Origin: Streptomyces lasiicapitis
Lineage (GTDB): Bacteria > Actinomycetota > Actinomycetes > Streptomycetales > Streptomycetaceae
Assembly: GCF_014646335.1 (NCBI RefSeq)
Contig: NZ_BMNG01000008.1
Location: 140,833 to 204,832 of the forward strand
Direction: 5' to 3'
Length of the DNA stretch: 64,000 bases
Every line of letters begins with the position of its first letter. The first letter of the stretch is position 1. The notes under the pieces are model-generated. The model saw only the letters and a program-made list of their open reading frames with translations, was not told the origin of the DNA and did not search any database. A program made the position numbers and the translations under genes. Of the stretch, positions 16,888 to 24,245 are shown in pieces.

Positions 16888-18126
16888 CTAGTTGGGGAGC
16901 TGGTCGATGATCCAGGTGCAGAGTTCCTCGGTGATGCTGGTGTGGGGCTCGTTCTGGGAGGCGACCCGGAAGTCGTGCAGTTCGCTGTCCTCCAGTGAGA
17001 AGCCCGTGTAGAGGTTGTCGTGGGTGTCGATGTTGCGGATGGCGACGGCGCTCACGGTGGGTACGAAGCAGTGCGCGGGGATGGGGGCTTCGGAGCGGAA
17101 GCCGAGGATCGGCAGTAACGCGTTGAAGCGGTTGGCCAGGATCTCGAAGCTGTTGAGCGTGCCGCCGGGCGCGCCGTCGATGACGGGGAGGCCGGACGTG
17201 CGCACCTCCTTGGGCGGCGGCGGGGTCACCACGCGCAGGTTGCCCACGAGTTGGCGCTCGCCCGCCTCCTGCGTGAACAGCTTGCTGCCGAGGACCGACA
17301 GGCCCTTGCCCTCGAAGGCGAGCTTGTTCGGGTCGACGCCGTTGCCGGTGCCGTCGGCGACGCCGTTGGCCACGCCGATGAGGCGGGGCCGCTGCGGCCA
17401 GTTGCCGACGCGCTCCAGCTCCGCGAGGAACTCGGTGCGCTCCTTGCTGGTCGACGGCTGGTCCTGCCACTCGGAGATGTGCTGCCACAGGAGCTGCTGG
17501 GAGGCGAGGCTGTTCATCTGGTCCGAGAAGGTGCTGTTGAGCTTGCGGATGTAGTGCGCGATGGCCTGGATCCCGATGGGGATCCAGGCGCCGTTGTGCG
17601 GGGTGTCGTAGGAGAGGTACAGGTCCACCTCGTGGTCCACCCGCCGCCTTTCGAGGTGGGCGAGTGCGTAGCGCGTGACCATCCCGCCCATGCTGAAGCC
17701 GCCGACGGTCAGGCGCGCGTTGCCCTCCTTCTGCGCGTTGGCCCGCAGGATGGCCTCCTCCGCGGCCTTCGCGTTCTCCAGGATCGACGCGCTGCGCTCG
17801 TTGAAGCCGAGGAGGATGACGTCGCGGCCGCGCTGCCGCAGCGCGGTGAGGAGCGGGAACTGGCCGCGGTCCAGGTGGTCCCAGGAGGCGTCCAGGTTGC
17901 TGGGGCCCGCGTTGAAGCCGTCCGCGAGGATCACGGGGCGGGTCAGGCTGGGGTTGCGCTCGCCGTAGTACACCCAGGCCGTGCCGTTCTGCAGCTCCCA
18001 CGTCTCGTCGGGGGCCGGTGCGGCGGTGACTACTGGCTCGGTCGGGCCTGAGCCGAGAATGATCGGGGGCGCGGACCGCAGGGCTTCCTGGATCTGCTGC
18101 TCGCTGGGGGCGTTCTCTTCGGGCAT
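16888..18126 (-). CDS. Putative alpha/beta-hydrolase (lipase/esterase-like), bldA-dependent
   Basis: 412-residue protein without a signal peptide. It has an alpha/beta-hydrolase shape: VILADGFNAGPSN (oxyanion loop), then a long helix and the nucleophile elbow GGFSMGGMVTRYAL (GxSxG, Ser near residue 145). DTPHNGAWIP follows, as in PGAP1/lipase-like proteins, and late HTSITEE and DTHDN His residues could complete the triad. The substrate cannot be told. A TTA leucine codon occurs at 17116-17118 (in FNALLPIL), which would make expression bldA-dependent and tie it to development or secondary metabolism. It diverges from the ECF sigma gene. Confidence 0.75.
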   Translation of the reverse strand: MPEENAPSEQQIQEALRSAPPIILGSGPTEPVVTAAPAPDETWELQNGTAWVYYGERNPSLTRPVILADGFNAGPSNLDASWDHLDRGQFPLLTALRQRGRDVILLGFNERSASILENAKAAEEAILRANAQKEGNARLTVGGFSMGGMVTRYALAHLERRRVDHEVDLYLSYDTPHNGAWIPIGIQAIAHYIRKLNSTFSDQMNSLASQQLLWQHISEWQDQPSTSKERTEFLAELERVGNWPQRPRLIGVANGVADGTGNGVDPNKLAFEGKGLSVLGSKLFTQEAGERQLVGNLRVVTPPPPKEVRTSGLPVIDGAPGGTLNSFEILANRFNALLPILGFRSEAPIPAHCFVPTVSAVAIRNIDTHDNLYTGFSLEDSELHDFRVASQNEPHTSITEELCTWIIDQLPN

Positions 18127-18230
18127 GGGGTCCCCTTCTCCGTGACCGTGCGCACGTCGGCGATGACGCGCCGTGTCATCTTTGATACGAAGGGTGATGG
18201 TCTGTAAGGGCGTTTCTCGCCGTCGTACGG

Positions 18231-18265
18231 ATGGCTCAAATCGGTTTGGAATGGCTCAAGTTGGT
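18231..18265. repeat. Two direct repeats ATGGCTCAA at 20-bp spacing
   Basis: ATGGCTCAAATCGGT (18231) and ATGGCTCAAGTTGGT (18251) lie in the 248-base region between the hydrolase and the sigma-factor gene. Same-face spacing suggests a protein-binding site; no known regulator motif is recognised. Confidence 0.35.
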
Positions 18266-18327
18266 GCGATTGGCCTGTTTGGGTCTTGGCTTGTGGCGTG
18301 CGGTTCGGAAAAAAGTTGGTGAGCGGT

Positions 18328-18355
18328 GTCAACCGGACGTACCCCCGCTGGTCTA
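18328..18355 (+). promoter_or_regulatory. Candidate ECF-type promoter for the sigma-factor gene
   Basis: GTCAACC (18328-18334) and GTCTA (18351-18355), with 16 bases between AACC and GTCTA, have the AAC...GTC form of ECF-dependent promoters. They lie about 20 bases before the start of the ECF sigma gene, suggesting autoregulation. The overlapping CTGGTCTAGA also resembles half of a dre site, but the second half is missing. Confidence 0.5.
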
Positions 18356-18374
18356 GAGAAGGTGTACCGACCAG

Positions 18375-18890
18375 ATGGGGAGCACGGCATTGACCGCTGA
18401 GGAATTCGAGGAGTTCTACGCCCACGCGGTCAGACGGCTCACCGGACAGCTCTACGTGATGCTCGGCGATCTGCACGAGGCGCAGGACGTCGTGCAGGAA
18501 GCCTTCGTCAAGGCGTGGAGCAGGCGCGGGCGGCTGCGCCGCGAGGCCGCGCCCGAGGCCTGGATACGCACCGTGGCCTGGCGGCTCGCGCTGCGCCGCA
18601 GGCAGGGGTTGTTCCGGGCCGAGCGCGCCTGGCAGCGGCATGGGGGCGCGGCTCCCGTGGACGCGCCCGATCCGGGGTCCGTCGTACTGGTCGAGGCGCT
18701 CAAGGAGTTGTCCCCGCAGCAGCGCAGGACCGTGGCGCTGCGGTACGTGTGCGATCTGTCCGTCGAGCAGATCGCCCACGAGACGGGACTCTCCACCGGC
18801 ACGGTCAAGACTCATCTGTCCCGAGGCAGGGCCGCGCTCGCGCCCCGGCTGCGGGATCCTCACACGGAGGAGGCGCACGGTGGCTCTTGA
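18375..18890 (+). CDS. ECF RNA polymerase sigma factor (SigE-family)
   Basis: 171-residue group-4 sigma factor with only regions 2 and 4. Region 2 spans about residues 10-75: FEEFYAHAVRRLTGQLYVMLGDLHEAQDVVQEAFVKAWSR, with the DAQDVVQEAF-like core motif. Region 4, about 115-165, includes LSPQQRRTVALRYVCDLSVEQIAHETGLSTGTVKTHLSRGR for -35 recognition. The ATG at 18375 may not be the start: TTG at 18390 (LTAEEFEEFY) has GGGGAG at ideal distance. The downstream membrane-protein gene overlaps its end by 11 bases and is the likely cognate regulator. Confidence 0.92.
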   Translation: MGSTALTAEEFEEFYAHAVRRLTGQLYVMLGDLHEAQDVVQEAFVKAWSRRGRLRREAAPEAWIRTVAWRLALRRRQGLFRAERAWQRHGGAAPVDAPDPGSVVLVEALKELSPQQRRTVALRYVCDLSVEQIAHETGLSTGTVKTHLSRGRAALAPRLRDPHTEEAHGGS

Positions 18891-19311
18891 GCCGCGTCCG
18901 GGGCACCGTCCCGATGACGACATCCTGGTGGCCGCCGCGGTTCGGCAGCTTGCCGAGCGTGGGCAGGGGGAGGTTGCGCCTGTCCCTTCCGGTGCCATCA
19001 CCGAGCGTGGTGATCGCTTGCGGCGGCGGCGCCTTGCTGGCCTCGCGGCCGCTGCGGTTGTCTTCTTCGGCGGGGTGAGCGGGGCGCTCGTCGCTGTCGC
19101 GGACCAGAGCGAGGAGACCGTGCGGCCCGCGGGGCGGACGGAGCCGCCCGCGCCCGCGCCGTCGTCCGGTGACTCGCCTGGGCCGACGTCGGCGCCGCCG
19201 CCCAGTGCGACGACCATGGCGCCGACCGGGTCCGCGCCGCCCGATACCTCTCCGCCGAGTACGTCTGCGACGCGTACGTATCCGCCCACCAGTACGGGGT
19301 CCCCCGGGTAG
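18880..19311 (+). CDS. Single-pass membrane protein, probable sigma-factor partner
   Basis: 143-residue protein: a cytoplasmic N-terminal segment of about 50 residues (DDDILVAAAVRQLAERG), one transmembrane helix (LAGLAAAAVVFFGGVSGALVAVA, about 54-76), and a Pro/Ser/Thr-rich extracytoplasmic tail. This is the topology of membrane anti-sigma factors, although no zinc-binding HxxxCxxC motif is present. The GTG at 18880 follows GGAGGAGG and lies inside the end of the sigma gene, so coupling is certain if the start is right. The assignment as anti-sigma is from context. Confidence 0.75.
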   Translation: MALEPRPGHRPDDDILVAAAVRQLAERGQGEVAPVPSGAITERGDRLRRRRLAGLAAAAVVFFGGVSGALVAVADQSEETVRPAGRTEPPAPAPSSGDSPGPTSAPPPSATTMAPTGSAPPDTSPPSTSATRTYPPTSTGSPG

Positions 19312-19320
19312 GGGGCCGTT

Positions 19321-19387
19321 CCGGGGCTGCGCCCCTGGACCCCCGCTATCGGCCTGAACGGCCTCGTCCTCAAACGCCGGACGGGCT
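19321..19387 (+). repeat. Three-hairpin intergenic repeat, copy 3
   Basis: Hairpin 1 GGGGC/GCCCC around TGC, hairpin 2 GGCC/GGCC around TGAAC, hairpin 3 CGTCC/GGACG around TCAAACGCC, ending GGGCT. It begins 9 bases after the stop of the membrane protein gene, as a terminator would. Confidence 0.85.
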
Positions 19388-19465
19388 ATAACCCCGCCCA
19401 CCCGCCCCATTCCCTCGCCGAAGGGCGATTCGGCGTGCCCGCGCACCGCGAAACGGAGATCACGT

Positions 19466-20695
19466 ATGCCTACGGCCTTGTCGAGTCCGCCGGCTCGGGT
19501 GGTGTCGCGGCCCGTGTCGCCCCCGCGGCGTCGGCGGTCCCGGCTCGGGCCCGGTGACCGGCAAGTGCTTCAGGTCTACCTCCTCACCCGGGTCGGGTTG
19601 TGGCTCACCGCCTACTGCGGGGCCTGGCTGTTTCCCCGGGATCCGCAGGCCAGGCATGGGGCGTCCGTGCTGGGGGTGTGGGAGCAGTGGGACTGGGTGC
19701 ACTTCCAGCGCATAGCGGAGTACGGGTATGTGCGGGCGACCGAGTCGCAGCCCGGGTTCGCCAATGAGGAGGCGTTCTTTCCCGGGTTTCCGATGGTGCT
19801 TCGGGGCGTGCACGCGGTGGTGCCGCACTGGGGCGTGGCCGGGCTGCTGATCTCGCTGGTGAGCGGGGCGGTGGCGATGGTCGCGCTGGGGCGGATCGCG
19901 GTGGGCCGTGACACCGACACCGACACCGACACCGGCGCGGGCGCGGCGCGCGGGCGGCGGGCTGTGCTGCTCGTGCTGCTCTCGCCCTGTGCCGTGTTCC
20001 TCGCGGCGGGCTACACGGAATCCCTCTTCCTCGCGTTCGCCCTGCCTGCGTGGCTCGCCGCGCTGCGGGGGCGCTGGCCGCTCGCCGCCCTGCTCACGAC
20101 GGCGGCCACCGCGACCCGGGTCAGCGGGCTCTTCCTCGCGGCGGCGCTGGTCGTGCAGTTCGTCGTGAGTCGGAGGGGCCGCGAGGCCTCGCGACGTTGG
20201 CGGCCGCTGCCGTGGCTGGCGCTGCCCGCGCTCCCCGCCCTCCTCTACACCTGGTACCTGCACACCCTCACCGGCGACTGGATGGCCTGGAAACACGCCC
20301 AAGAACGCGGCTGGAACAGGGAGTTCCACGTGCCGTGGGAGGCGTGGGCGAACACCTGGCGGGCCGCCTTCGACGGCGGATACCGCTCCGGGTACGCCCT
20401 GATGTTCCAGGCCGAACTCCTCGCGATGGCCGTCGGAGTCACCCTGCTCGTGGTCCTGCTGCGCCGCCGCCGCTGGCCCGAGGCGACGTACCTCGCCCTG
20501 AGCCTCTGGGCGCTCGGCACCTCGTACTGGTACATGTCCCTGCCCCGCGCCACCCTCCTCTGGTGGCCCCTGTGGACCACCCTCGCCGCCTGGTCGCTAC
20601 GGCGCGCCTGGCTCACGAACACCCTCGTGTGCGCGCTGGCCCCCCTGACGACGGTGTTCGCGCTGGCGTTCACCACGGGGAGGTGGGCAGGGTGA
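19466..20695 (+). CDS. GT-C mannosyltransferase-like membrane protein (PIG-V family)
   Basis: 409-residue polytopic membrane protein with about eight to ten hydrophobic helices. It matches the PIG-V-like glycosyltransferases that use lipid-linked mannose outside the membrane. The first extracytoplasmic loop has WEQWDWVHFQRIAEYGY, with the acidic and Trp residues expected for a GT-C active site, and the conserved FFPGFPM follows. The loop after helix 3 contains DTDTDTDT, encoded by four perfect GACACC repeats (19910-19933), a likely site of length variation. It converges with murQ, only 5 bases apart. Confidence 0.82.
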   Translation: MPTALSSPPARVVSRPVSPPRRRRSRLGPGDRQVLQVYLLTRVGLWLTAYCGAWLFPRDPQARHGASVLGVWEQWDWVHFQRIAEYGYVRATESQPGFANEEAFFPGFPMVLRGVHAVVPHWGVAGLLISLVSGAVAMVALGRIAVGRDTDTDTDTGAGAARGRRAVLLVLLSPCAVFLAAGYTESLFLAFALPAWLAALRGRWPLAALLTTAATATRVSGLFLAAALVVQFVVSRRGREASRRWRPLPWLALPALPALLYTWYLHTLTGDWMAWKHAQERGWNREFHVPWEAWANTWRAAFDGGYRSGYALMFQAELLAMAVGVTLLVVLLRRRRWPEATYLALSLWALGTSYWYMSLPRATLLWWPLWTTLAAWSLRRAWLTNTLVCALAPLTTVFALAFTTGRWAG

Positions 20696-20700
20696 GTGCC

Positions 20701-21657
20701 TTACTCCGTGGGTGAGTTGGAGCTGTCGAGGGCCGCGCGGAGGTGGCCTGCGGAGTTGGTGAGGAGGTGGGCGGCCGTCGGGCCGTCCACTCCGCCCAGG
20801 AGGACGAGGATCGCGTTCTTTACCTCGCCGTCGGTGGCTGCCAGGGCCGTCTCGATCTCCTCGTCGGAGGCGCCCGTGGCCAGCGAGACGATTCTTCGGG
20901 AGCGGGCGCGCAGCTTCTCGTTGGAGGCGCGTACGTCGACCATGAGGTTCCCGTACGTCTTGCCGAGGCGGATCATCGTGATCGTCGAGAGCATGTTGAG
21001 GACGAGCTTCTGCGCCGTGCCCGCCTTCAACCTCGTGGATCCTGTGAGGAGTTCGGGGCCCACCACGACCTCGATGCCGTGCTCCGCCGCCGCCGCGAGC
21101 GCGCTGTCCGCGTTGCAGGAGAGGCCGACGGTCAGGGCCCCTTGCGCGCGGGCGTGCTCCACGGCGCCGATCGCGTAGGGCGTGCGGCCCGACGCCGAGA
21201 CGCCCACCACCGTGTCGTCCGCCGTGAGGGCGAGGGCGTCCAGGTCGGCGGCCGCCAGGTCCTTGCGGTCCTCCGCGCCCTCGATCGACGTGACCACCGC
21301 GGACGGGCCGCCCGCGATGAGGCCCACCACGTCGCCCGGGTCCGTGTTGAACGTCGGCGGGCACTCCGACGCGTCCAGCACGCCCAGGCGCCCGGCCGTG
21401 CCCGCGCCCGCGTAGATCAGACGCCCACCGCGCGCCATGCGCTCCGCCGTCGCGTCGATGGCGGCGGCGATACGGGGGAGCTGCGCGGCGACGGCCGTGG
21501 GCACGGTCGCGTCCTCGCCGTTCATGATGCGCGCGATCTCCTCCGTCGGCAGCCGGTCGATCTCGGAGAGCTCGGGCCGGAACGCCTCGGTGGTGAGAGC
21601 GTCGAGCTGGGCACGCAACTCGCGGTACGCGGCGGACCCGGTGGGCGTGGAGGTCAT
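20701..21657 (-). CDS. murQ: N-acetylmuramic acid 6-phosphate etherase MurQ
   Basis: 318-residue SIS-domain lyase that splits MurNAc-6-P into GlcNAc-6-P and D-lactate during cell-wall recycling; the product feeds NagA. Motifs: LIYAGAGTAGRLGVLDASECPPTF (SIS signature, about residues 80-103), GLIAGG, VGVSASGRTPYAIGA (SIS second loop), and KLVLNMLSTITMIRLGKTYGNLMVDV. The length is normal. An RpiR-type regulator lies upstream on the same strand, 179 bases away. This gives the window both arms of amino-sugar recovery, nagKA and murQ. Confidence 0.95.
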   Translation of the reverse strand: MTSTPTGSAAYRELRAQLDALTTEAFRPELSEIDRLPTEEIARIMNGEDATVPTAVAAQLPRIAAAIDATAERMARGGRLIYAGAGTAGRLGVLDASECPPTFNTDPGDVVGLIAGGPSAVVTSIEGAEDRKDLAAADLDALALTADDTVVGVSASGRTPYAIGAVEHARAQGALTVGLSCNADSALAAAAEHGIEVVVGPELLTGSTRLKAGTAQKLVLNMLSTITMIRLGKTYGNLMVDVRASNEKLRARSRRIVSLATGASDEEIETALAATDGEVKNAILVLLGGVDGPTAAHLLTNSAGHLRAALDSSNSPTE

Positions 21658-21772
21658 AAGGGTGCGGCTCTTTCGCGATGAGGTCGGGGGTGGGTGGCGC
21701 TGCCTGTCCGGCGATTTGGTGGTTCAGCTTGTTCGGTTGGGTGGTTCAGTCCGTACGGAGGGCGGGAATTTG

Positions 21773-21823
21773 AGCCCGTCCGGCGATTGAGGACGAGGCC
21801 GAAGGCCGATCGACGGCACCCCC
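21773..21823 (-). repeat. Three-hairpin intergenic repeat, copy 4
   Basis: Minus-strand copy between murR-like and murQ. Hairpin 2 is GGCC/GGCC around TTC, and hairpin 3 is CGTCC/GGACG around TCAATCGCC. Hairpin 1 is reduced to GGGGGTGCC. It lies just after the end of the regulator gene in transcription order. Confidence 0.75.
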
Positions 21824-21836
21824 GGCGAACGGGACA

Positions 21837-22766
21837 TCAACGACTGCCGGCGCCCCCGCGAGGGTTGTGGCGGTGCGCCAACGCCTCGTACGACGCCGCA
21901 AGGGCGGGCGCCGCCGTCTCGTACGTACGTTGCGCGACCCCCACGAACAGGCAGTCCACGACAAGGAGTTGACTCGTCCGAGAGGACATCGCGGCGGGCC
22001 GCAACTCGCTCTCGCGGGCCGTCGACGTCGTCAGTATGTGGTCGGCGTACTGGGACACGAGCCCGTCGGGGCGGCCGGTGATCGCGACGGTCGTCGCGCC
22101 GTGTTCGAAGGCGACCCGCAGGGGCTCGATGACGTCGCCGGTGGAGCCGGAGTGGGTGATCGCGATCGCCACGTCCTTCGCGCGGAGCGTCACCGCGTTG
22201 GTGACCGCGAGGTGCGGGTCGGAGTGGGCGTGCGCGATCTGGCCGATGCGGAGCAGCTTCTGGGCGAGGTCCTGGGCGACGAGCCCGGACGCGGCGACGC
22301 CGTACACCTCCACGCGGCGGGCGGCCGCGAGCGCGGCGACGGCCGCGCCGAGCTGGACGGTGTCCAGGCCCGCGGCGGTGTCCGCGAGGGTCTGCTGCTC
22401 GTCGTACGCCAGTTTCGCGACGACGTCCGCCAGCGGGTCGTCGACGGCGATGTCCGCCGTCACGGCGGGCGCGCGGCCCGACTGCTGCTGGGCGGCGAGG
22501 CCCGCGAGGGCCAGGCGCAGGTCGCGATAGCCGGGGTAGCCGAGGAGGCGGGCGGTGCGGACCACCGTCGCCTCGCTGGTGCCGGTGAGCTCGGCGAGGC
22601 CGGTGACCGTGAGCGCCGCGGTCCCCGCCGGGTCGCCCGCGACCGCCTCGGCGACCCGCTGCATGGAGCGCGTCATCGACGGCGCCAGCGTGCGCACCTT
22701 GGCCGCCAGGGCCGCCGGGGCCGGGGGTGCGCCACCCGCGAAAATTTCCTTCACGTTGTTGGTCAC
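21837..22766 (-). CDS. MurR/RpiR-family transcriptional regulator
   Basis: 309-residue repressor/activator with an N-terminal HTH_6 domain (residues about 18-90: MTRSMQRVAEAVAGD, LTVTGLAELTGTSEATVVRTARLLGYPGYRDLRLAL) and a C-terminal SIS domain that senses a phosphosugar (VEVYGVAASGLVAQDLAQKLLRIG, AITHSGSTGDVIEPLRVA). The neighbouring murQ suggests MurNAc-6-P or GlcNAc-6-P as effector. GTG at 22766 gives the usual start (MTNNVKEIFAGG). An inverted repeat GAAA-N5-TTTC lies 5 bases upstream and may be its own operator. Confidence 0.92.
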   Translation of the reverse strand: MTNNVKEIFAGGAPPAPAALAAKVRTLAPSMTRSMQRVAEAVAGDPAGTAALTVTGLAELTGTSEATVVRTARLLGYPGYRDLRLALAGLAAQQQSGRAPAVTADIAVDDPLADVVAKLAYDEQQTLADTAAGLDTVQLGAAVAALAAARRVEVYGVAASGLVAQDLAQKLLRIGQIAHAHSDPHLAVTNAVTLRAKDVAIAITHSGSTGDVIEPLRVAFEHGATTVAITGRPDGLVSQYADHILTTSTARESELRPAAMSSRTSQLLVVDCLFVGVAQRTYETAAPALAASYEALAHRHNPRGGAGSR

Positions 22767-22770
22767 TCTT

Positions 22771-22783
22771 GAAAGATATTTTC
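22771..22783. promoter_or_regulatory. Possible RpiR/MurR operator
   Basis: GAAAGATATTTTC, an inverted repeat GAAA/TTTC around GATAT in an otherwise GC-rich region, adjoins the start of the regulator gene and precedes the divergent gene at 22846. Forty bases on, GGGGCTAGACC (22814-22824) carries the CTAGACC core of a dre site but matches the full consensus poorly (10 of 16). Confidence 0.4.
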
Positions 22784-22845
22784 GGTGCCGGGGAGGGTCA
22801 AGAGGCCGGGAAGGGGCTAGACCGGGTGGGGCGCACAATGAATGC

Positions 22846-23232
22846 ATGGACTCCTCCGCATCCTCCGTCCCCGTCGGCCCGCTGGAGCGGGCGCTGCACG
22901 CCGCCCGCGCGCTGGTCCTCGCCGACCTGGTCGCGGACGAGGTGGCCGATCCCGACGTGGTCTCGCTCGTCGAGGAGTCCGTGGCGCAGCGGCGCTGGTG
23001 GGTCGAGCAGTGGCCGGACGGGGCCGAGTACGTCGCCGGGCTCGTCGCCCAGGACGTGCAGGACGCGCTGCTCGAGCGGTACGGGCGGTGGCCGCTGTGT
23101 CCCGTGTGCGGTTCTGAGGACCTGCACGCCCTCGAAGTGGAGCCCGAGTTGGGCGCCGACCCGCACTGGGTGTGCGCCAAGGCGGGTGTGCTGGTCGCGG
23201 CCGTGGGGTCGCTCGGGGCGGTGCGGCGGTGA
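22846..23232 (+). CDS. Hypothetical protein with C-P-V-C motif
   Basis: 128-residue soluble protein, unrecognised. The first two thirds are acidic and helical (ALHAARALVLADLVADEVADPDVVSLVEESVAQRRWW). The last third has LCPVCGSEDLHALEVEPELGADPHWVC, a CxxC with one later Cys that could form a small zinc-binding knuckle. The start ATG 22846 is surrounded by AATGAATGC. Its stop overlaps the GTG of the DUF4031 gene (GTGA), so the pair is co-translated. Confidence 0.75.
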   Translation: MDSSASSVPVGPLERALHAARALVLADLVADEVADPDVVSLVEESVAQRRWWVEQWPDGAEYVAGLVAQDVQDALLERYGRWPLCPVCGSEDLHALEVEPELGADPHWVCAKAGVLVAAVGSLGAVRR

Positions 23233-23534
23233 CCCTCTACATCGACCCGCCGGTCTGGCCCGGACACGGCCGCCTCTGGTCCCACCTGGTCAGCGACGTG
23301 TCGTACGAGGAACTGCACGCCTTCGCCGCGCGCATCGGCGTGCCGCCCCGCGCCTTCGAACGTGATCACTACGACCTGCCCTCGCACCGGTATGGGGACG
23401 CCGTGCGGGCGGGGGCCGTGGAGGTCGGGTCCAAGGAGCTGGTGCGGAGGCTCACGGGGGCGGGGTTGCGGCGGCCGAAGGGGCGGAGTGCGGGGGCGCC
23501 CCCGTCGGGGGAGAGCTCCGGCGGGTCGGACTAG
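23229..23534 (+). CDS. DUF4031-family protein
   Basis: 101-residue protein of a small conserved family of unknown function. The first 60 residues carry the family pattern TLYIDPPVWPGHGRLWSHLVSD, ELHAFAARIGVPPRAFERDHYD and HYDLPSHRY, with several His/Asp residues that could bind metal. The last 25 residues are a low-complexity Gly/Ser tail. GTG start overlaps the upstream stop by 4 bases. The run of tightly packed genes from 22846 to 26626 looks like one operon. Confidence 0.82.
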   Translation: MTLYIDPPVWPGHGRLWSHLVSDVSYEELHAFAARIGVPPRAFERDHYDLPSHRYGDAVRAGAVEVGSKELVRRLTGAGLRRPKGRSAGAPPSGESSGGSD

Positions 23535-23543
23535 GGTCGCTCC

Positions 23544-24236
23544 ATGCCTGACAGCCCCATGCCCGATCACGGTGACCACGACGACGTGGCGTTCCTGCGG
23601 GACCGCTGGCGCGCAGCCCTGCTCGGGGCCCGGGGGACGGACACCGGCCCCGACCCCGACTCGGGCCCCGACCCCGACCCGTACGCCGAGAACCTCCTGA
23701 CCCGCTGGTCGGAGCCCCACCGCCGCTACCACACCCGCACCCACCTCGCCGCCGTCCTCACCCACGTCGACACCCTCCAGGCGTACGCGGACGACCCGCA
23801 GCTGGTGCGGCTCGCGGCGTGGTTCCACGACGCGGTGTACGCCCCCGACCGCTCCGAGAACGAGGAGCGCAGCGCCCGGCTCGCGGAACGCGCGCTGCCC
23901 GAGGCGGGGCTCACGCCCGAGGCGACCGCCGAGGTGGCCCGGCTCGTCCGGCTCACCGTCACCCACGACCCCGCCGACGGCGACCGCAACGGCGAGGTCC
24001 TGTGCGACGCGGACCTCGCGATCCTCGCGGCCGAGCCGGACGCGTACGCCGCTTACGCCGCCGCCGTCCGCGAGGAGTACGCCTTCGTGCCCGACGAGGC
24101 GTTCCGCGCCGGGCGGGCCGACGTGCTGCGGCAACTGCTCGCGCTGCCCCGGCTGTTCCGTACCGAGTACGGCGCCGCGCACTGGGAGCCCCGGGCCAGG
24201 GAAAACCTCACGACGGAGCTGGAACTGCTCACGTAG
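23544..24236 (+). CDS. Predicted HD-type metal-dependent phosphohydrolase
   Basis: 230-residue protein of the small HD-related group recalled as COG4339. The metal-binding pattern is visible as RRYHTRTHLAAVL (about 65-77), WFHDAVYAPDRSENEERSARLA (about 95-115), VTHDP and CDADLAILA (about 155-163). The substrate is unknown. The N-terminus includes a repetitive Asp/Pro stretch (DTGPDPDSGPDPDP) at residues 33-46 that family members do not need. It is separated from its neighbours by only 9 bases on each side. Confidence 0.82.
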   Translation: MPDSPMPDHGDHDDVAFLRDRWRAALLGARGTDTGPDPDSGPDPDPYAENLLTRWSEPHRRYHTRTHLAAVLTHVDTLQAYADDPQLVRLAAWFHDAVYAPDRSENEERSARLAERALPEAGLTPEATAEVARLVRLTVTHDPADGDRNGEVLCDADLAILAAEPDAYAAYAAAVREEYAFVPDEAFRAGRADVLRQLLALPRLFRTEYGAAHWEPRARENLTTELELLT

Positions 24237-24245
24237 CCTCGCCGC

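Noticed and set aside
18348..18363. Possible dre site CTGGTCTAGA before the ECF sigma gene
   Set aside because: Only the left half matches; it coincides with the -10 of a better ECF promoter, so it was not counted as a DasR site.
19910..19933. Short regular repeat that could suggest a CRISPR-like array
   Set aside because: Contiguous hexamers with no spacers, inside a coding region and in frame.
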